Shown: positions 9,717 to 18,284 of the stretch, piece by piece
Layout of the letters: the number at the start of each line of letters is the position of its first letter
Numbering within the stretch: position 1 is the stretch's first letter
Assembly: GCA_030068145.1 (NCBI GenBank)
Contig: JAPJBO010000960.1
Coordinates: 20,394 to 84,393, forward strand
Direction of reading: 5' to 3'
DNA: 64,000 bases
DNA from: Diplonema papillatum
Taxonomy: Eukaryota > Euglenozoa > Diplonemea > Diplonemida > Diplonemidae
Position numbers and translations under genes: made by a program
The notes under the pieces: generated by a model
Told to the model about the DNA's origin: nothing
Seen by the model: the letters and a program-made list of their open reading frames with translations, nothing else
The model's database searches: none

Positions 9717-11727
9717 AGTCGGACCCTTCGGTCCCATTCTTCGCCGTCGAGACTAGGACCCCGAGGCACGTGACGGATTTGCTGAACCGCAGCAGCGCAT
9801 CCACGCTGCGGAGTTTGAGAGTCGACTGATGCCTACGTCTCGTCGAGAACGCGACCGTCTTCTGGAGGTTTAGCTCCATCCCGGTGAGTGTGCAGAACTC
9901 GTCTACTACGTCCACTCCCTTTTGCAGGGCGGCCTCCGACAGCCTGGACAGCAGTGTGGCGTCGTCCGCGTATGACTTTGGACTCACACCCTCCGCTTCT
10001 TTCTTGACCGCTTTCATCACTACCGACAGCAGGGCATTGATGAGTATGACGGATACAGGGCACCCTTGAAGGATACCGTTGGTCACACTGAACTCCCTGC
10101 CCACCCCTAATGGTAGCTTGAAGCGTCTCGCGAGCAGTCTGTAGATAGCCCTCAGCGGCTTGAGAACCCGATTGTGCAATCCTAAGTCCTCGGCTAAGCG
10201 CAGCACTATCTCTCGCGGGACCATGTCGAAGCATTTCCGGAAGTCCAGCGCCACACCGTTGAGAGGCTCCCCATCTAACAAGGCGTCCTCCAGCTCGAGC
10301 CCAATTTCCATCAAGACGTCCTCGATCCGGTGACCCGGTCGAAAGCCTTTCTGTCCTTCTTCGATCCATTCCTCTTGCCACAGAACTATGTCCGCCAGCC
10401 TGCGGCAGGCCCATAAGCGGTACACGGCGGATGTGACGGTTATCGGTCTTGTGTGCAGCGGGTCTTGACTCTCATCCTTCGGCACCATCGACACCAGCGC
10501 AGTTGTCATGCTTGCCGGCCAGTCTCCAGTTGCTTCGACCAGGTTCATGACGTCTGCAAGTGCATTCAGCAGGGGGAGCGGCAACTCCCGCAGTTCAGCC
10601 ATACGCCAGCCATCCACCCCTGACGCGCTTTTCTTCGGCTTCTTCCTCAGCAGAATTCGCAGCTCCTCCCCCGTGATTGTTCCGGCTTCCATCATATGTG
10701 GGCCGATGTGATCCTGGAACCGATCCCGAAACGGCTCGTACTCCGGCTCTGGCCCGTCCTTGTGCTTACGCAGGATAGGGTCCCACGCAGTGTTCAGCGC
10801 CTCGTCCATCTCGTCAACATTTGCAGTCACACCCGCCCCCTTTCGCAGCACCCCCGACGGCTCAGCGCGTCCGGCGCAGATGGTTGTCAGACATCGTCTG
10901 CTCGCATCGGCCCTCTCGTTCAGTTTGTCTCGGTACTTCGTAAACCTGGCCGCCGATCCTTCCTTTCCGAGCCTGCTCGTCTCTTCCCGCAATGCCGTGA
11001 GAAGCTGCTTCGCCTCCTCATGATCCGGGAATCCTTCTGTCCCTTGGCCATCTTTCATGCACGCCTGTGCCAGCCGCCTGCTGTTCTGCCAGCAACGGGA
11101 TACCTCATGCGGAACTGCCTCCGGCCCGCGCCGTTGCGCAAGGTAGCTGCAGATGCGTTCCATCCTGTGGATGGCCTTCCGGAGCCGTAGCTGTCTGCTG
11201 TTCGCCGCCCCCGACCCGTCGCTCGCAGTGCTTGCCGTGATGCAGACTCTTTTAGGCGACGTCTTTATCCCCCGGCCGGTACTTCTTCCCCTTTCTTCCG
11301 CAGGGATTCCGAAGGCATCCTGCAAGTACTGCTCACTGACTCGTGACCACTCGAGCCAGGCCTCTTCCACTCGCTGTGCTGCCAGCCGTTCTGCGAAATC
11401 GGAGTTGGCCAGTCTCTGTACGGCTTCCCTGTAAGCTTCTGTGTCCGAGAGGCCCCACTTGGGTCCCCCCTCCGTAGAGATTTCCCGCGGTACTTTAAAT
11501 CGCCACACGATTTGGCGCAGCGCCGCAATGTCCAGGGTCATTGTCACGAGCCGGTGTCCCGGCACGTTCACCGCGGTGGTGACGCATTGGCGGAAAGCTC
11601 CCGTCGTTATTCGGTTGAGGAGTATGCGGTCGATCCTCGTGCCCGATGTCCGGGCGTTGGTAAAGGTCGGTGGTGGTGGTGTGTCACCGGTACGCATGGT
11701 GCAGTTCCGCTGCGTCGGACCATCCAT
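9717..11727 (-). pseudogene. Non-LTR retrotransposon: end of endonuclease plus reverse transcriptase, 3'-truncated
   Basis: Minus strand, in frame from 11727. It opens with the last part of an endonuclease (GTRIDRILLNR, then VPGHRLVTMTL). The reverse transcriptase follows: RPITVTSAVYRLWACRRLAD, GQKGFRPGHRIEDV, motif A GVALDFRKCFDMVP, motif B GILQGCPVSVILINAL, motif C SYADDATLLSRL, and a thumb-like stretch. The reading frame then enters the satellite at about 9716, so the C-terminus and 3' UTR are missing. It overlaps the upstream endonuclease frame by about 40 bp in another frame, which indicates a one-base indel near 11690. Long ORFs remain, so decay is recent. The plus-strand ORFs here are shadows. 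Confidence 0.85.
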
Positions 11728-12334
11728 TCCTTAGTGCCTTCCGCAGTACAGGGGACCGGTCTTCTTCTGTGTTCAGGTCACCCATCACCATTATGGGGAC
11801 GTCACCGAGGCTATCTGCCGCTGCGAAGAGGATCTTCTCCAGCATGTCCTCACGCTCCTCGCTCTCCGCCCTCCCGTTTCCGGAAGGGCAGTAGACATTG
11901 AACACGTGCACGAACGTGTTGCCGGCCCCTGTTGCTACTACCGTATGGCTCACTCGGTCCGGGGACCGTATTGCTGCGTGCGAGAGCGCCGTCATCGTAT
12001 CGTACGCCGGTATCGGTCTCAGTACTAGAGTGGAGAGCCCTCCGTTCGCGGCGTTCATCGTCGAGCGACTACCGGAGTTCCTACAGAGTCTTCCGGGTGG
12101 TGGCAGACCCCAGTGGCAGCACCATTTCCGCAGGTATTCCTCCGCCTGCGCCCGTTTGCACGGAAGGAGTGTCACCTCCTGGCAGCAGAGAAGATCCGCT
12201 TCCACCGCGTCGGCCGCTGGGAGATACTGTAGTAGGTTAGTTACGTTTAACGTCGCGAACCTCATCTCCGCGCGGCCGGGACCAGGGTTCTGTTCGACGT
12301 CCCCAGCGGTTCTCAGCCGCTGTTCGTTTAGCAT
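11684..12334 (-). CDS. Non-LTR retrotransposon AP-type endonuclease preceded by a 2A-like peptide
   Basis: Minus strand, ATG at 12334. Residues 11-19 are GDVEQNPGP, a full match to the 2A ribosome-skipping consensus (D-V/I-E-x-N-P-G-P). The exonuclease/endonuclease/phosphatase fold begins eight residues later: RFATLNVTNLL, LLCCQEVTLLP and, near the end, MVMGDLNTEEDRSP. The domain is completed in the next frame (GTRIDRIL, GHRLV). The endonuclease nicks target DNA for target-primed reverse transcription. 2A sequences at LINE N-termini are known from trypanosome ingi/L1Tc and several animal LINEs (established knowledge). Here the 2A sits directly before the endonuclease, so skipping would release it without a long leader. 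Confidence 0.85.
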   Translation of the reverse strand: MLNEQRLRTAGDVEQNPGPGRAEMRFATLNVTNLLQYLPAADAVEADLLCCQEVTLLPCKRAQAEEYLRKWCCHWGLPPPGRLCRNSGSRSTMNAANGGLSTLVLRPIPAYDTMTALSHAAIRSPDRVSHTVVATGAGNTFVHVFNVYCPSGNGRAESEEREDMLEKILFAAADSLGDVPIMVMGDLNTEEDRSPVLRKALRNGWSDAAELHHAYR

Positions 12335-12685
12335 TGAGTTCTTTTAAGTTAACCCCTTACGGACGGAGGGGGGGGGGAATGTTTCATGGGTTTGAAGAGC
12401 GCGTGGTGCTTGCACCACTGAGACAGAGGGGTTAATTTTGGGAAAAGTACTTTTTCGGGAACTTCGGGCCGCAGTCAAAAATGGGTCGCAAATGGAGAGA
12501 ATGGGGGCCCAGGGGTGCATTTTAATGATTTTCACAGCCGATCTTTCAAATGCGCACCTCAGAATTGAACGCGTACACATGCAGAGTGACACAGGAGACA
12601 CACGGTCACAGAAGACACCTGGTCGGAAAACCCAGCACAAAGTATCCGAACAACACCTAGAATTGTTGTCCAAAAATAAAGAAAA

Positions 12686-12960
12686 TGCTGTCCACGCTTC
12701 CTGTTGGGGAGACCACTACCACAGTGGAGCGCAAAATCTCCAACGAGAAGACACGCAAGGTGGAGAAGCCGGATATCGTCAGCTCGTACAACACGTACAT
12801 GGGCGGCGTCGTTATGGGCGATCAGCTTATGGCGAGTTGCGGGCGACTCCATGAAGGGCCGGCGTTGGTACCTCAAACTTTTTTCTACTTAGTCGAGGTC
12901 TCCACTGTGAATGCCTACATCGTGTGGAAAATGCTTGAGACTGACAAGAAAGGAAGAACA
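12686..12960 (+). pseudogene. piggyBac transposase C-terminal remnant
   Basis: Plus strand. The peptide contains VEKPDIVSSYNTYMGGVVMG, then DQL, then FFYLVEVSTVNAYIVWK, matching the end of the DDE_Tnp_1_7 core (PxxVxxYNxxMGGVDxxDQ ... FFxLLDxxxVNA) known from the family. Between them the correct sense moves to another frame (KGRRWYLKLF) and back, so two compensating indels are present. The N-terminal two thirds of the transposase are absent. It is inactive. Confidence 0.75.
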
Positions 12961-13208
12961 CCTTGGGATGACGTTTTTGGAATACCGACGGACAATGTCC
13001 CACCCTGGGGCCGTGGCCGGGGTGGGTGGGTACCCCCCCCCCCCCTAATACTGGTCCATTTTTGGTCCAATTTTTTGGTCCAATTTTCGTCCAATTTTGG
13101 TCCCCGAAAACTATGCGCAAGTACGGAACAACCCAAACAACTATGCGCAACTATGCGCAACTATGCGGAACAGCCCAAACATATATATATGGTACGATGC
13201 CAAACCCC

Positions 13209-14534
13209 CCCCCCCTAGGGCTAAGTTGGATGGAAACGCCGTTTCTTTTAGTTTTTTCGAAATATGGAAACGGAAACGGAAACGGAAACGGAAACGTTTC
13301 CGTTTCTTTTAAAAGAAACGCCGGAAGGTCATGCTGAGGGGTCCTATAGGATACCACTTCGCGGGTCCTTCTGTGTGTCCGTCGGGTGTCCGTTTCCAGC
13401 CAAATTTTGGCTTTCCTTTCAGAGGGCGGGATCACCTTCTTCTTTTGATCTACTAGCGGGCACTTCTCTTCCTCCGTCTTCTGGCGGGCTCTCTGACTCT
13501 TCAGGGCCCTTCCTGGGCTGTTCTTCGACTTGGCTCGGCCCCTTCTTGTGTGTCGTCGCGGTCTCGTTTGTGCAGAGCAGTCGCTGATGCTCACCGCTTT
13601 CTTTCGTCGGCGATCTGACACGAGCAAATAGGTAACCACAAGCTAATGATGCAGAATGTCGTCACATGCGGATGCTGAGGTTTTCTGACACCAGATTCCA
13701 CTCTTCTGTGCCTACCACTTCGTCCTCTGCTGCTTCCAACCCACGTTCTCATGTTTACTTGTATCGGCAGCCGTGCCGAGTGGGGCTTTTTGAATCTGCC
13801 GTCCTCTTCTGCATTGTCGGTGGGGTTCTTCCTGCCGTCGCTGTCTATGCTCCGACAACACCGCCCGATGGTGCCCCTTCCGGTGACGGTTGCCACCCGT
13901 CGTCGTATGCAAGGTGCACTGTGGCAAGCGATGTTTAACGCACACGTTACTGCGTGGCCATCGCTTTTCTGGCGGGTTCAACATTGCCCCGGCATACGTG
14001 TGCCCTTCTCACCTCCTGATGCTGATTGCACTCCCTCTTTGTCTTACGCCGCCGAAAAACCCCGGTCTTGTAGCCTGTGGCGCGGCGGTGCTCCCGCTGT
14101 CCTGAACGACCGTATCTGTATAGCCTATTATTGGAAGCGGATGTGCTTTCCCGATCGTCTTCAGCGCGTTGGCCAACGGCCTCGCATAACAGAGCATCGT
14201 CGCTACAACAGCCATTGGTATAAAGAGCTGCAGACCTCAAAGTCATCACAACCGGATGCGTGTGGTTGCGTCTGCTCCACGCGGTCGCAACTCTTATGCT
14301 TCTTTCCTCCCTCTTTTTCGGAGCCACCTTGTCCATGGTTTCCCACTGGATTGCGGGGTCCGCCGTTCGACACACATTTCCGGTCGGACCTTCAGCCAGT
14401 ATACTAGTGGCATACCAGCCGTTTCTTTTGAAAAGAAACGGCGTTTCCATCCACCGCCAAAAAGAAGGAAACGGAAACGGAAACGGAAACGGAAACGTTT
14501 CCAACGTTTCCATCCTACATAGCCCTAGGGGGGG
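13209..14534. mobile_element. Inverted-repeat element 1 with (GGAAAC)n arrays in its termini
   Basis: The left end is a C run, then TAGGGCTAAGTTGGATGGAAAC. The right end is its imperfect inverse (GTTTCCATCCTACATAGCCC, then TAGGGGGGG). Each arm holds about five GGAAAC hexamers and a self-complementary AAAGAAACGGCGTTTC-like block. The 1.1-kb interior (13330-14400) has no recognisable gene. Just left of it, 13035-13205 carries short degenerate repeats of GGTCCAATTTT and AACTATGCGC. Confidence 0.6.
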
Positions 14535-15750
14535 TCAAAAGCTGTCAAAATAGGTCATTTTTTTGGGAACCACATAGGGGCTCCTAAAAGGCAATAAAAT
14601 TTGGTAAACCGCCCCAGAACCGTATAGAAATGCCTAAAACATGCTTTTTGGCTGCTGAAGTGCCCCGAAAAGGCCTTTTTACGAGTGCCCAATTTTTGGA
14701 CTCAGGGTGGACACCGTTTGGTACCGGTGTTCTTCTTTTTAGGTGACAACCCCAAAAATAGTGACAGCATGAACCGAAGAAGGAAAACAACACTGCCCAA
14801 ACCTATGTATTTTTACTCAAAAGACTTTCCTGAGAGTTGGGGATGGTGGGGCTTCGTAGGAGGCATCGACAAGCGACTCAATGAGGTACGGCTTCGTAAC
14901 GTGCCGCCCCCTCGAGTCCTTGACGTCAGCGCCAGCTTTCGTAGTGGCCTGTGTCGTGTAGCGTGCTACCGCAAGCTGCAGATACCCTGCCCTGAGCTGC
15001 TATGTCGTGGCAGTCCTATGAATCCACCGCCGAACCTTTTCGTTCAAGTCCAGTTTTCTATTTTTGTTCAAGCTCAACGTGCGTTGGGGTTAGGTACCAG
15101 AGATACACCCCGGTGACCAGTATTGTCTTCCGTGCGTGTGCAATGCGACCCTTTCGGGGTGGTGTACGAAAGGCGAACTTGAATAAAAGACACTGTCGCG
15201 TGCATCCCTTCAACAAAAACGTTGGGATCTGGAAAATCCCACTACGGATGAGAGCATCTCATTGTTTTTCTCGGAAAGACATCGAACTTTGTGAATATCG
15301 CTCCAGCAGCAGTTCGGGGAAGAGCTGCTGCCTGCGGTGTCAACAACACCTCAGCTTGCGCAAGACTCAGAGAGCCTTTTGGGACGTTGTTAACCATCCA
15401 GACGAGCAACGTTCATAGCTGCCTTCCTCCTGGGTGTCGTTTGCCCTTTTGTTGCTTCCATTTGTGGCTGCCTGCACGTGATTGTAGCCTCATCTTTGCA
15501 TGGTATGAACAGTGAAGCACACACACAGGCAGCTAGCCGGTACCAAACGGTGTCCACCCTAAAACCATCAACTAATACACCCCCCCCTGGGCCATTTTCC
15601 ATGAAACTTTCCCCAAAAACACGTTTCCGGGCATTTCTGAGGCGGGTTGCATGTTTTTTTAGCCTTAAACTGCCGTTAAGTCTACAGGCTGAAAATGTCA
15701 CCATTTTGACGCAAAAAAAGACCTTTTGACCCCCCCTAGGCCCCCCCCCC
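14522..15750. mobile_element. Inverted-repeat element 2 (~210-bp arms)
   Basis: The left arm 14523-14735 begins CCCTAGGGGGGGTCAAAAG. The right arm 15530-15745 is a diverged inverse ending CTTTTGACCCCCCCTAGG. The inner edges share GGGTGGACACCGTTTGGTACC. Its left terminus overlaps the right terminus of element 1. The interior (14736-15529) has no recognised gene; a 143-codon plus-strand ORF at 14685-15116 matches nothing I know. Confidence 0.65.
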
Positions 15751-15757
15751 CCCCCCC

Positions 15758-17180
15758 CCCCTTTGCACTAATAAAAAAAATTTTGATGTCACCCCATACT
15801 GGCCCCGAAACCCCACTTGTGTGGCCCAAAACGGTTCCCAAACGGTTTTTGGCGGGCTGAGTCGAGGTAAAGGGGTCTCTGAAGGCCCACAAATAGGCCC
15901 AGGTGGGCCCAGGTGGGCCCCGGAGCGGGCACTCAGCGCGAGGGGGAGAGCCCCCCAAAATGGGGTCATTTTCGGGCCTCGCCACTACTCAAGCTAGTCA
16001 AACACTTTCTGGCCTCCAGCGGGAAACCCAGACTTCAAAACGACAAGATCGGCTGTGTTCAGCCGTAGATAGCCACCAGCGGGTCCTCTTGAAGCCGAAG
16101 AGTGCTCTCGGGGGTCACAGTTAGCCCCATGTGTGCAGCGCCAGCAGTGGGCAGGCACACGCTTAGAATGTGTGGTATGCAAGTGCACCCTGCCTAGAAT
16201 CCGGCTTCACCCGCTTTTGAGAACACAGTGCTTACAAGGAAAACGCAGAATATAAGGTGGAAAAATGCAAAAGAACCAAGATGAGGACTCCCCCGCCAAC
16301 GCCAATCTCGGCAGCCTTTCCCCGGTTCTTTCAGAGATTGTCACCCACGACCATTCCAACAGCCCTGTACCGGGCACGTGCCCAGTCCAAACCGCTCACG
16401 ATGCGTCGCCGGCTCGCCTCGTCGTCAAGGCTGTTGAAGGCTTCTGAAAGCCTACCAGAAAGGCGCTTCCAGATGTCAACGTTCTCCTCCTCTGTCATTA
16501 GGGCGAGAAAGAAACCGATCAGGTCCTCACCAGAGACCTTTTCGCAAAAGGTCCTGCTGGCTACGAGTCGTCTCTGCATGGACTGACCACGTCTCGTTTC
16601 CTCATGAAACGGCGACAACTTCTGCATTGCTCTCACCGATGACTCCACGAACTCCAGACCCGTGATCTTTGGCATTTTCCCTCTCTTAGTTTCCGTTTTC
16701 CTGGGTCAACCTGTATTCTTAATTCGTATTGCTGGTAAAGCCGGATTCTAGGCAGGGTGCACCTGCTGCACCCACTCTATTTACAAGGTGTGCCTGCCCA
16801 CCGCAGGCGCTGCAGGCGGGGTGGCCAAGTAGGGCTATCTGAGACCCCTGAGAACATTCTTCGGCTTCAAGAGGACCCGCTGGTGGCTATCTACAGCGGA
16901 ACACAGCCGATCTTGTCGTTGTGTAGTCTGGGTTTCCCGCTGGAGGCCAGAAAGTGTTTGACTAGCTTGAGTAGTGGCGAGGCTTTGAAAATGACCCCAT
17001 TTTGGGGGCTCTCCCCCTCGCGCTGAGTGCCCGCTCCGGGGCCCACCTGGGCCCACCTGGGCCTATTCGTGGGCCTTCAGAGACCCCTTTACCTCGACTC
17101 AGCCCGCCAAAAACCGTTTGGGAACCGTTTTGGGCCACACAAGTGGGGTTTCGGGGCCAGTATGGGGTGACATCAAATTT
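15758..17180. mobile_element. Inverted-repeat element 3 (~450-bp arms) with one small ORF
   Basis: The left arm, about 15770-16215, reappears inverted at 16733-17180. Shared blocks include GCCCAGGTGGGCCCCGGAGC, GGTTCCCAAACGG and GCGGGAAACCCAGACT. Arms of this length resemble foldback elements. It starts beside a 22-C run (15738-15760) and ends where the DIRS-like element begins. Confidence 0.7.
16331..16675 (-). CDS. Unknown 114-aa ORF inside element 3
   Basis: Minus strand, ATG at 16675 (context GAAAATGCC). The predicted protein is helical and charged, with segments such as LEFVESSVRAMQKLSPF, SGEDLIGFFLALMTEEENVD and SEAFNSLDDEASRRRIVSG. It has no transposase signature, signal peptide or membrane segment. 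It fills most of the unique space between the long inverted arms, so it is the only candidate gene of that element. It may be a captured host exon or an accessory protein. Confidence 0.4.
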   Translation of the reverse strand: MPKITGLEFVESSVRAMQKLSPFHEETRRGQSMQRRLVASRTFCEKVSGEDLIGFFLALMTEEENVDIWKRLSGRLSEAFNSLDDEASRRRIVSGLDWARARYRAVGMVVGDNL

Positions 17181-17305
17181 TTTTTTGGAACAACATACCA
17201 CGCTGGACATGTCAGTACAAAAAAGAAAGTTGGCAGCGTTGGAACCTGCCATGTAAAGATACAAAACAGGTCCTTCGCACACACAATAAAACACGTGCTA
17301 AAAAT

Positions 17306-17794
17306 ATGTCCGTTCTGAGAAGCGACTTCGACGGGGGCTCTTTCGACTGGTCTTCGATCCAGACGAAGGTGTCGGTGCCCCCGGGAATTATCCGAGCCGA
17401 GGAAGACGGCGCTTGCATTTTCCCGATGTGCTCAAAGAGCCATGCCGGGGAAGGGCTGACCCACTGCTTCAGATGCGGCCTCACGGCGATCGCGTATTGC
17501 CTGAAGACAAACCTAGGGTGCAAGACCACTGCTCAGGGCTTCGTGGACCGAATGGGGGAAGACGAGTGGGTCTGCCCGGTGTGCACGTGGCTTCTGCAGC
17601 GGGGTCAGAAGTGGGAGGACGATCGGGAGATGGAAGGCGTGGACGCAGTACTCGAGAGCCGTCCGAACCCGGGCTCGAACATCGCCGGCGTCGACGTCGA
17701 CGAATTGCTCGAACAAACACCACCAGGGCTTAAAGGCGCTCGTGGAGCATCTTCTCGCCCAAACCAAAACCCAAGAGGGAATTGGAGAGTTTGA
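17306..17794 (+). CDS. DIRS-like element ORF1: PHD-like zinc-finger protein
   Basis: 162 codons, ATG at 17306. A cysteine/histidine cluster covers residues 38-93: CIFPMC, HCFRCGLTAIAYC, then DEWVCPVCTWLL. The terminal W-x-C-x2-C matches the end of PHD fingers, which bind histone tails in other proteins. A role in chromatin targeting or nucleocapsid function would be inference. The end overlaps the next ORF by 53 bp in another frame, suggesting frameshift or reinitiation. Confidence 0.6.
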   Translation: MSVLRSDFDGGSFDWSSIQTKVSVPPGIIRAEEDGACIFPMCSKSHAGEGLTHCFRCGLTAIAYCLKTNLGCKTTAQGFVDRMGEDEWVCPVCTWLLQRGQKWEDDREMEGVDAVLESRPNPGSNIAGVDVDELLEQTPPGLKGARGASSRPNQNPRGNWRV

Positions 17795-18284
17795 CATACG
17801 AATGGCAAACTCATGGGTACCGAAGGTTGCAACCTCTAACCAGAAGAGTCAGATGATGACCGAAGTGCGCTACCGTTACGGGCCCATTGAAGAAGACTTC
17901 AAGGCCAGTGTACCTGCGTACGTGCACGAGACCCGTGTCCTGTTTTCTGTCTTGGACAGACTCCTCCCTGTGCCGAAGGACTCGAGACAAGTCCTACAGG
18001 TTGCCCATCAACTGCTGGTTCGCCTCGAGGCCCTAAGAATCCGCAAGCTGCAGGGTATGCCTCAACAACTGGCTTGGGAGTCCAAGCTGCAGTTGGTAGA
18101 TGCCTCTGAGTTCTCTCGCACAGTGTTAAGAAACGCCCTGCGAGCTGTCGAGGTGGCCAACGAGGAGGACAGGAGAAGGAGGAACACGGACGGGCTCAAG
18201 AGAGCCTCGTCCGAAGGTGAATTCTCCAAGAGGAGAAGGACCGAAACCCTCTCGAAGTCGGGAAACGGGCGGAAGTCCGTATGA
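17742..18284 (+). CDS. DIRS-like element ORF2: gag-like helical protein
   Basis: 180 codons, no recognised domain. It contains helical, charged stretches (EVRYRYGPIEEDFKASVP, VLQVAHQLLVRLEALRIRK) and a basic C-terminus (SKRRRTETLSKSGNGRKS) that could bind nucleic acid. Its stop overlaps the next start as ATGA at 18281-18284, a classic coupled reinitiation arrangement. The same frame continues after the stop into the tyrosine recombinase. Confidence 0.55.
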   Translation: MEHLLAQTKTQEGIGEFDIRMANSWVPKVATSNQKSQMMTEVRYRYGPIEEDFKASVPAYVHETRVLFSVLDRLLPVPKDSRQVLQVAHQLLVRLEALRIRKLQGMPQQLAWESKLQLVDASEFSRTVLRNALRAVEVANEEDRRRRNTDGLKRASSEGEFSKRRRTETLSKSGNGRKSV

